From NCBI GenBank assembly GCA_030748415.1, contig JASMMA010000005.1, forward strand, positions 129,434 to 193,433: a stretch of 64,000 nucleotides of DNA. The letters run 5' to 3'. The position numbers were made by a program, and so were the translations under genes. The notes under the pieces are model-generated. The model saw only the letters and a list, made by a program, of their open reading frames with translations, made no database searches and was not told the origin of the DNA. Shown piece by piece: positions 57,346 through 64,000 of this stretch (position 1 is the first letter of the stretch; the number at the start of each line of letters is the position of its first letter). This stretch comes from Planctomycetota bacterium (GTDB taxonomy: Bacteria > Planctomycetota > UBA1135).

Positions 57346-60300
57346 ACCGCAGTAAGGACTTCCCGCACATCCTCAGGCAATCCCTTAAGGGACTCGAACA
57401 AGGCTGGGTCCTCCTTTAGTTCTGCTTGGAGGGCATTGTTTGCCTCGGTGAGGGCGGAATCATTCCCCATTTTCTTAAGGATGCCAAGTTTGCAAGCAGC
57501 AGCATAAAGGTAGTCCAATCGGTAATTCCTTGAGCGAGCAATTTCTAAGCTCTCGTCACACGCTTGACGCGCCTCATCGAAACAACTAATGAACTCGTAA
57601 ACGCGGGCCTGGCATGAAAGGCCACGAGCAACTCCTTGCCAATGCCCAATGCTTCGGTTGATTTCTGTGTTACGCTGAAATGCCTTTAGTGCAGTTTCAC
57701 TATTCCTGTGAAGAGATTCTGGAACGGAATAGAGGTAGTGGCAGCCAATTCCAAAGTGAGTCATTGCCTGACCTGCAAGATCGCCTTCCTTGAGGGCTAA
57801 GCTTCGGTCAAAAAGGTCGAGAGCAGAATCAGAGCCTAGCCCGGAACGGTAACTCGCGGCAGAGTTAAGAAGCTGAGCGCCAACAGATTGAAGCCCAACA
57901 CACGATTCCCCACAAGAATCGAGCTCTTGGAGTGCGGATTCAAATGCCAAGCCTGCTCCTTCAGAATCGCCTTTTGCTTGTAAAGAAAGGGCTTTGTAGT
58001 GCAGTGCCTCGACGCGCCAAACAGGCTCTACATCGGGCGCGGCAAGAGTTTGGTCCGCCAACTTCACCGCCTTTTCAGGGTTGGCCGAGTGTTCAAACAA
58101 AACCAATTGGTTTCGCAACATCGCCGACAAAGATGTTGGTGCGCCATGGACTTCAGCATAGTCCAACAGTTCTTGGGCTTGGCGAACGGAGTCCTGAATA
58201 TCAGTTCGCAGCTCCTCGGGAGCTTCGGACAGGATTCTCAATTGAAGAACATGTTGTCGTATGCGACTCTGAAGCCCTTGCTCTTCCCCACGATTGGTCC
58301 ACCGGATTGCGTCGCCTACAAAGCAAAGACCGTCAGCATAAGAAGCGGTTGAGAATGCATGCTCTGCGGCGCGATACGAAAGCGTGGCGGCTTTTTCGCG
58401 AAAGCGCGGCCCGGCCTGACCCGCATGCTGAGCCGCCCTATATAAAAGATTTGGATTGTCTTGGTTTTCTTGTAGCCTTGCGGAAAGCAACCCTGCAATT
58501 TCTTTGTGATAATCAACTGCAACCTGTTTTAATGAGTCGGGTGCGGCTGACTCGGAAGGGTGGCGCAAGCGGTCCTGGAGCCCTTGAACAAAAACAGAAG
58601 ATGTAAAGGCATAAGTTCCGTCTTGCCCTGGAACATCTCGCAACACGCCGGCGGATTCAGCCGCACGAAGTTGGACAAAAAGTTCCTGACTGCTGAGGGT
58701 TAAGACTTCTGCCAACAAATAAATATCAAAATTTCGTCCAATACATGAAGCGCACTCCAAAACTCGAAGTGTTTCGAAATCCAAATCTGCCAATAAAGCG
58801 CGAGTAGAATCTCGAAGGGATGTTGGTGTTCCAAAAGGCAAACCGGAACCGCCGCGGGTCAACGAAAAAACACCTTTCTTGCGATCAACAGAAATATGCC
58901 CATCGCGAAGAGCATCTTGGGTCCAATCCACGAGCAATCTTGGAGTCCTCGCAGTTTCGTGGTCGCCCAAGCGCTCAATCATTGCTTTGGCAAGCTGAAG
59001 GTTTAAGCCAATTCCGTCAGGGCCAAGGAACTGGGTTGCCATGTTGGAATCCATCTGTAAATAACAATGGCGGAAACCTTGATCCTCCAGTTGTTGTGGC
59101 AAATTGCCAGCGTCAGCACGAGTAAAGCAAACCATAACAAGCACGGGCGCAGGAGTTCCTTGGTTCAACTCTTCAACCATGGCATCTAGTGCTTGGCGAG
59201 AAGAAGAATCTATGGATTCGGCATCATCAACAATGATTGCTATTGGTGTCCCACTCGTTCCTTCCCCCTGTGCCGACTTCAACATGCGTGCGACGGCACA
59301 GCCAACTGCTGAAGGACTCGTAGATAATTGCTCTGACTCTGGAATTTTTATCATTCCAGTAAGGAGGTCCGGCACCGGAAGCACGCGAATAAGAGCATTG
59401 CCGACATGGCGGAGGACATCGCTATGGTCTCCAGAGCTGCCATCAAGAGGGATGGTCCCGAGGAAGTCATCAAAAGCCTCTGCGAATGGGGCAAAGGGCC
59501 GGTTGCCGGCTCCTTCCGCCGGGCATGTGCCGCGCAAAATACGGCAGGGGCCGAATTCGGCGCGGACTCGGGCGGCAACTTCAGTGGCGGCCCGCGTTTT
59601 TCCTGAGCCGACCTCGCCATAAATTGCGAGAAAAGATGGCCGGCCACGAGAAAGATTGTCCGTCACTTCCGACGCGCGCTCACTGAATCCCGGCCACGCT
59701 AAAAACGGGAGCTGTTCCGCGCCGGCCAAGATTTGATCTAAGCTCTCTTTAGACTGGTTCTTTGTTTCTACTGTGGATTCGTGGGGCTCGGAAGTTTCTT
59801 TCTCGGAAACACGGCCTTTCATTAAACGAAAACCAACAAAGCAAAATGAAAAGAGCCCCGGAACTGCGGGGCCAAGCATGAGCCTGGGTTCGGCGGCTAG
59901 AACACAAAACCCTGAAAGAAGTAGAAGCATCAAGCCCCCAAAAACTCCGCTAAGCTTAAAGTTCGTTGAGGTTCGAAGCGAAAGAACGGCCCAAAACAGG
60001 CCAATAATCATTGTGGCTGTAAGAACAGCTTGGACAGGCTTATCTAAGAGGTCATGGTCTTCGCTTGGGATTAAAAACCAAGCAAGAGCACCGACGCTCG
60101 CCCATGCCAATCCTGGCATTGCCGCAGCGACGCGAAGGCTGAATGGAACTTTGGGACTTCGCCAATAGAAGCCTGCCGAGCATAAGGCCACACCGCCCAC
60201 GCCGCCTAGAATCAGAAAAATGGCACTAAGAAGGGCAGAAGTTGAATCCAAGTAAAAAACAGAACCCAGCACTGGAAAGACACAAGCACCTAGAAATACC

Positions 60301-61451
60301 GACCCCAAAAGGGTCAATGCGTTGCGGGCGTTGCTGGTTCCATCCAAGTCAACGCCTTGAAGTATGCCTCGCCCGAGATAAGCAGCTGCAAGGATAGGGA
60401 CCACACCAATTGATGCACCCATTGCGGTGGGGAACCACCAATCACTTTTCACCAGCATTTCTGGCAGAGGGGCAATCCCGTTAAGAAGCCGTGTCGAAAA
60501 GGCTGTAACAATACCGCCACAAACCAAGGCTGCTGTAATCCAAGTTGTTCGGTGGAAGGCGGGCCGAAAGAGAAGGCCCAATAGGGCGGCCAGGACAAGA
60601 AGCCCCCCAATCGCCCCAGCAAGCACCGACCCCTTCTTGCGAACATCCTTTGTGAAACCCAGAGATGTATAACTATTATTTGTTTTCCCAGTCTTGGCAT
60701 CGAACATCTGGCCGAATAGTTGGTAAACAGAGTAGGGTTTATCTACAGAATAATCCCGAAGTTCTACCTCCAAAATTTGGTCCAACTTCAGCGCACGGCA
60801 AAGGGACGACGCAATCTCTTGGTCCATTCCTTTTTTTTGAAACCTTTCAAAAAGGGCCGGAGTTAATATCGACTTAACTTCGCCAAAATTATGGGCGTAA
60901 AACTTTGGGAAAGAGTTAAGAACATAGGAAGCCTCATTGCGAAGTGTTGCAGAACGATTGGCGCGTTCGGATTGGAGATTTGAACGAACAACAACATCTA
61001 TCTGAAGGTTCCTCCTCCATGTAGGGATTAAGGTTGTCGCAAGAGATCGGGCAGCCCGAGTCACTGCCATCACATCTGGCTCGTCAATTAGCTCGTATTG
61101 AACAGCAGATGTCGGAATAAATCTAAGCAGTGGGAAAACTCCATAAAGGGTATCTTGGGAAATCCCAATCTGTTCATTTAGGTCAGCTCTCAATCCTTCA
61201 ATCTGCCGAGCGTAGTCCTTCTTCCTTTCTCCAGAATTCTTCAGTAGGGCCTCTGCTTCTTCGAGAGAATCAAGGCCCTGGTTGAACAGCTCAGGGTCAC
61301 CATGGACATTGATACCGAACCAGTAAAAGCTGTCCGCCGCAAGCAAGAGTGCTTCAATTTGCTCGCTTGAATCTATGGACACTTCATTTTCCTGTCCTGA
61401 GGCTTGTGGGGCCACAAGGAGGAAAAAAATCAGGAGGAAAGTTCGAGACAT
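57342..61451 (-). CDS. Membrane protein: exported N-domain, about 8-9 TM helices, AAA/STAND-type ATPase, C-terminal TPR-like region
   Basis: Signal peptide MSRTFLLIFFLLVAPQASG; Walker A GEVGSGKTRAA; Walker B IAIIVDDAESID; repeated helical C-terminus. Confidence 0.75.
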   Translation of the reverse strand: MSRTFLLIFFLLVAPQASGQENEVSIDSSEQIEALLLAADSFYWFGINVHGDPELFNQGLDSLEEAEALLKNSGERKKDYARQIEGLRADLNEQIGISQDTLYGVFPLLRFIPTSAVQYELIDEPDVMAVTRAARSLATTLIPTWRRNLQIDVVVRSNLQSERANRSATLRNEASYVLNSFPKFYAHNFGEVKSILTPALFERFQKKGMDQEIASSLCRALKLDQILEVELRDYSVDKPYSVYQLFGQMFDAKTGKTNNSYTSLGFTKDVRKKGSVLAGAIGGLLVLAALLGLLFRPAFHRTTWITAALVCGGIVTAFSTRLLNGIAPLPEMLVKSDWWFPTAMGASIGVVPILAAAYLGRGILQGVDLDGTSNARNALTLLGSVFLGACVFPVLGSVFYLDSTSALLSAIFLILGGVGGVALCSAGFYWRSPKVPFSLRVAAAMPGLAWASVGALAWFLIPSEDHDLLDKPVQAVLTATMIIGLFWAVLSLRTSTNFKLSGVFGGLMLLLLSGFCVLAAEPRLMLGPAVPGLFSFCFVGFRLMKGRVSEKETSEPHESTVETKNQSKESLDQILAGAEQLPFLAWPGFSERASEVTDNLSRGRPSFLAIYGEVGSGKTRAATEVAARVRAEFGPCRILRGTCPAEGAGNRPFAPFAEAFDDFLGTIPLDGSSGDHSDVLRHVGNALIRVLPVPDLLTGMIKIPESEQLSTSPSAVGCAVARMLKSAQGEGTSGTPIAIIVDDAESIDSSSRQALDAMVEELNQGTPAPVLVMVCFTRADAGNLPQQLEDQGFRHCYLQMDSNMATQFLGPDGIGLNLQLAKAMIERLGDHETARTPRLLVDWTQDALRDGHISVDRKKGVFSLTRGGSGLPFGTPTSLRDSTRALLADLDFETLRVLECASCIGRNFDIYLLAEVLTLSSQELFVQLRAAESAGVLRDVPGQDGTYAFTSSVFVQGLQDRLRHPSESAAPDSLKQVAVDYHKEIAGLLSARLQENQDNPNLLYRAAQHAGQAGPRFREKAATLSYRAAEHAFSTASYADGLCFVGDAIRWTNRGEEQGLQSRIRQHVLQLRILSEAPEELRTDIQDSVRQAQELLDYAEVHGAPTSLSAMLRNQLVLFEHSANPEKAVKLADQTLAAPDVEPVWRVEALHYKALSLQAKGDSEGAGLAFESALQELDSCGESCVGLQSVGAQLLNSAASYRSGLGSDSALDLFDRSLALKEGDLAGQAMTHFGIGCHYLYSVPESLHRNSETALKAFQRNTEINRSIGHWQGVARGLSCQARVYEFISCFDEARQACDESLEIARSRNYRLDYLYAAACKLGILKKMGNDSALTEANNALQAELKEDPALFESLKGLPEDVREVLTAV

Positions 61452-61459
61452 GTTTATCG

Positions 61460-64000
61460 TTACGCTTTCAGAATGGAGGCCGCCATTTCTTTGCATTCGG
61501 TGGCTTTTTCAAAATTACCCAAGGCCTTGTGGACTCGAGAAAGGGATTTCCAGGTTTGCCCAACAGACCGGTGACTATCGCCCAAAAGTTTTCGACGAAC
61601 GGAAAGGGCGCTTTCCAAATGCTGGAGAGCCTCTTCTCTTTCGCCTTGCTTATGAAACAAACCGGCAAGGTTGTAATGAGCTGTTGCAACATGGGTATGC
61701 ACTTCACCATAGATTTCTCGGAAGATCTCAAGTGCACGGACGAAACACTCCCGTGCCTCTTCTAGATTGCCAAGCTTCCGCTCTAATAAACCAAGGCTGC
61801 TATAGCCAGCAGCTACCTGCGGGTGCGGGTCATCAAAATGTTTGCGGCGAATTTTCAACGCTTTAGAAAAGCACTCTTGCGCCTTTTCTTCTTCTCCAAT
61901 TCTTGCACAAACACCACCGAGGCTGTGCCAACTTGAGGCAGTTTGGGGGTGGTTGTCTCCAAAGGTTCGGCGACGCACTTGAAGGGCGCGCTCGTGAAAG
62001 TCTTTGGCTAACTCTGTTTCTTCGGCACCCGCCAATAGATTCCCAAGGTTGTTGCAACTGGTTGCCACATGGGGGTGATTCTCGCCATAAACTTCGAGAA
62101 AAATCTCAAGAGCTTCCTCGTAACAGATTCGAGCTTTATCAATATTTCCAGAGCTCGCGTGGAGGCCGCCCAAGTTGTTAAGGCCACTGGCGATTGTTGG
62201 GTGAGAGTCCCCCCACAACTTTCGGAAAATCGAGAGCGATTTTTCGTAATGAGCTCGGGCAGACTCGATATTTCCCCAACGACGCTCAACCAAGCCTAAG
62301 TTGTTGTGGCTTGCCGCAACGTCTGGGTGGTGGTTCCCCAAAATTTCCTGGCGAACCGAGAGGGCTCGCTCATATAAATCCTTTGCGGCTGCAAACTCCC
62401 CAAGGTCTGCGTGTAAAGAGGCCAGGTTATTGAGACAAGTAGCGGTTGCAGGATGTTCCTCGCCATGAATGCCTTGCCGGATTTCTAAAGCTTTTTCGCA
62501 ATAGGTTCGGGCGTCCTCTAGTTTCCCAAGCTTTCGAGACAATGTTCCAAGGTTGCCATTGAGAGTTGCAATGGAGGCATGTTTTTCGCCGTATAGATTT
62601 TTAAACAAAGCAAGAGCTTCTAGATAGCACGGGCCAGCGGATTCCAAGTCCCCCATTTTTCTATGGAGGTTGCCTAGATTATTCCAGCTGGTTGCCACAC
62701 TTGGGTGGTCATTGCCAAGGCACCCCCTTCGAATGTCCAAAGACCGCTGGCTCCACCGACGGCAAGATTCGTAATCTCCAAGGTCATATGTGGCAGAAGC
62801 CACAGCACCAAATAGGTCGCCCAATATTTCTGAGTCAGGAAATCCAATTTCCTCCACCCTATTCGATAGTTTTTCCAAAAATTCTTTTCGGACTTCAAAG
62901 GCGAACTCCTCTTCCAGCAAAGCGCTCGCTGCAAGGCCTGCATGGAGGTCGTTTACTGATGGAAGTTGCATAAGGCCCTCAGTAATCAGGCCCAGGTCTT
63001 CGCCTTCTCGAAGAATCTTGCCCAGCAGTTCTCCTGCGCATGTTGCCGCGCGTGGGCTTCCTTCTTCAATAAACTCCCACAAAAAACCATCCCCATCGGT
63101 GGAAAGTTTCGCCGACAAGGCTGACTGGATGGCACCAACGAGGAGTGGATGGCTGGCATTTTTTTCAAAAACTTCCAGAAGTTCTTTGGAAGTATCGGCT
63201 TGGCCACTTTCAACCAAATATTGCCCAAGGACGTGCTCTAGTAAAAGATCTGCCGTAAAAACAACTTGGCGACCATCATCGGAAGGTTCCTCCGAAAGGA
63301 CACCCTCTTGACGGCTAAGTCGATGATACGGAGATGCAATGTCGGTGCGTTGCAAATCTTCTGATGTTCGCTCGTCTTGAATCAAATCGTCATAGTCAAA
63401 GCGAGGGCTTGATGTTTCCCAAGAAATCTCCGCCAGTTGGCGAAGAAAGCGGCCCCTATCGCCAGATCGGGCGGCAAGGTTTTCAAAAAATGCCTCAAAG
63501 ATTCCATAACGATCTAGCTCCCTGGGGAGCTTTTCCCCAGAAAATGTTCGGAGAAATATCCGGAGAATCTGGGGGTTCGACAAAAGCGAGAGCACGCGAC
63601 GGCTTTGGCTTGTAAGTTCTTGATAATCGAATTTCGGCGCAAACAGTTCGCCCCCTGCATTCGAATATTTTGACCACATTGTTTCTATCTCGCGGTGCGA
63701 AAGTGGAGGCAGGGAAGTGGTTGGAATTCCGCCCACATTTCGCTTTTCTCCTTGCTCCGCCGGGAAAAAGAGTCGCTCCGCTTCTTCAGCGTCCACGCTC
63801 ATCCAATCACTTCCTCCCGGCCTCAAGGAAAATAAAGTCCGGAGGCCGGGTTGACCAAAAGATGCACGACCAAGGCGAAGGATAGAGCGCAAAAGTTCTT
63901 CACGGCCAGCATGGCCCCCAACGCCATCAAGCAGGATGACGAGGGGTTGTTCTTTCGTGCCACACTTATTAACAAAACTGGATATGTCAACAGAGGGGTT
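61460..64000 (-). CDS. STAND/NACHT-like NTPase with ten 42-residue kinesin-light-chain TPRs, N-terminus outside the window
   Basis: Frame stays open to the right edge (NPSVDISSFVNKCGTKEQPLVILLDGVGGHAGREELLRS, Walker B-like LVILLDGVGG); ten LGxxHPxxA...NNLGxLxxxxG units. Confidence 0.75.
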   Translation of the reverse strand, partial: NPSVDISSFVNKCGTKEQPLVILLDGVGGHAGREELLRSILRLGRASFGQPGLRTLFSLRPGGSDWMSVDAEEAERLFFPAEQGEKRNVGGIPTTSLPPLSHREIETMWSKYSNAGGELFAPKFDYQELTSQSRRVLSLLSNPQILRIFLRTFSGEKLPRELDRYGIFEAFFENLAARSGDRGRFLRQLAEISWETSSPRFDYDDLIQDERTSEDLQRTDIASPYHRLSRQEGVLSEEPSDDGRQVVFTADLLLEHVLGQYLVESGQADTSKELLEVFEKNASHPLLVGAIQSALSAKLSTDGDGFLWEFIEEGSPRAATCAGELLGKILREGEDLGLITEGLMQLPSVNDLHAGLAASALLEEEFAFEVRKEFLEKLSNRVEEIGFPDSEILGDLFGAVASATYDLGDYESCRRWSQRSLDIRRGCLGNDHPSVATSWNNLGNLHRKMGDLESAGPCYLEALALFKNLYGEKHASIATLNGNLGTLSRKLGKLEDARTYCEKALEIRQGIHGEEHPATATCLNNLASLHADLGEFAAAKDLYERALSVRQEILGNHHPDVAASHNNLGLVERRWGNIESARAHYEKSLSIFRKLWGDSHPTIASGLNNLGGLHASSGNIDKARICYEEALEIFLEVYGENHPHVATSCNNLGNLLAGAEETELAKDFHERALQVRRRTFGDNHPQTASSWHSLGGVCARIGEEEKAQECFSKALKIRRKHFDDPHPQVAAGYSSLGLLERKLGNLEEARECFVRALEIFREIYGEVHTHVATAHYNLAGLFHKQGEREEALQHLESALSVRRKLLGDSHRSVGQTWKSLSRVHKALGNFEKATECKEMAASILKA
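61463..62722 (-). repeat. Ten tandem 42-aa (about 126-bp) TPR-coding units
   Basis: Units aligned by eye from LGNDHPSVATSWNNLG to LGDSHRSVGQTWKSLS. Confidence 0.85.

Noticed and set aside
57932-58606. 224-aa plus-strand ORF
   Set aside because: Antisense to the AAA-TPR coding region; no family features.
61463-62722. Periodic repeats as a possible CRISPR array
   Set aside because: Period is about 126 bp, fully coding, and corresponds to 42-aa TPR units.
1-64000. Mobile element, prophage or integron
   Set aside because: No transposase, integrase, phage gene, terminal inverted repeats or tRNA junction seen.
1-64000. tRNA or rRNA genes
   Set aside because: Intergenic gaps are short and no cloverleaf or rRNA-like segment was recognised by eye; tRNAscan/Infernal would be decisive.

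Overview
The window is a gene-dense bacterial segment dominated by respiration genes. I would guess marine Planctomycetota or a related phylum, from the ACIII type, octaheme cytochrome, sulfatase and kinesin-light-chain TPR content; this is an inference and untested. From left to right: (1) the 3' end of an unknown CDS; (2) a minus-strand cluster Rieske / b6-type cytochrome b / octaheme HAO-like cytochrome / NapD-NapA-NapB-NapG-NapH; (3) a sulfatase-fold hydrolase, a double-CDGSH protein, a Gfo/Idh/MocA oxidoreductase with an MFS nucleoside-type permease, an OPT transporter and a porin; (4) SCO1-DUF420-diheme cyt c-CtaA-CtaB; (5) a caa3-type (A2-type) cytochrome c oxidase operon with two subunit III-like genes; (6) an Rrf2 regulator; (7) alternative complex III (actA, actB, actC, fused actD-actE, actF); (8) sdhCAB; (9) a CYTH protein with an apparent ACG start, a glyoxalase, an M60-like metallopeptidase and Dus; (10) aconitase, SDR, DUF302, CysQ-like phosphatase, malic enzyme, FAD dehydrogenase, RluA- and RlmI-like enzymes and PntA1/A2/B; (11) a co-directional pair of large signalling ATPase/TPR proteins, the second cut by the right edge. 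The best candidate for an undescribed system is the Rieske/cyt b/octaheme/Nap cluster: a bc-type quinol oxidase with no cyt c1 gene, joined to an HAO-like octaheme and a NapC-less periplasmic nitrate reductase. Second is the membrane AAA-TPR + STAND-TPR pair. I saw no tRNA, rRNA, CRISPR array, transposase or integrase. All family calls are from reading motifs; no searches were run.
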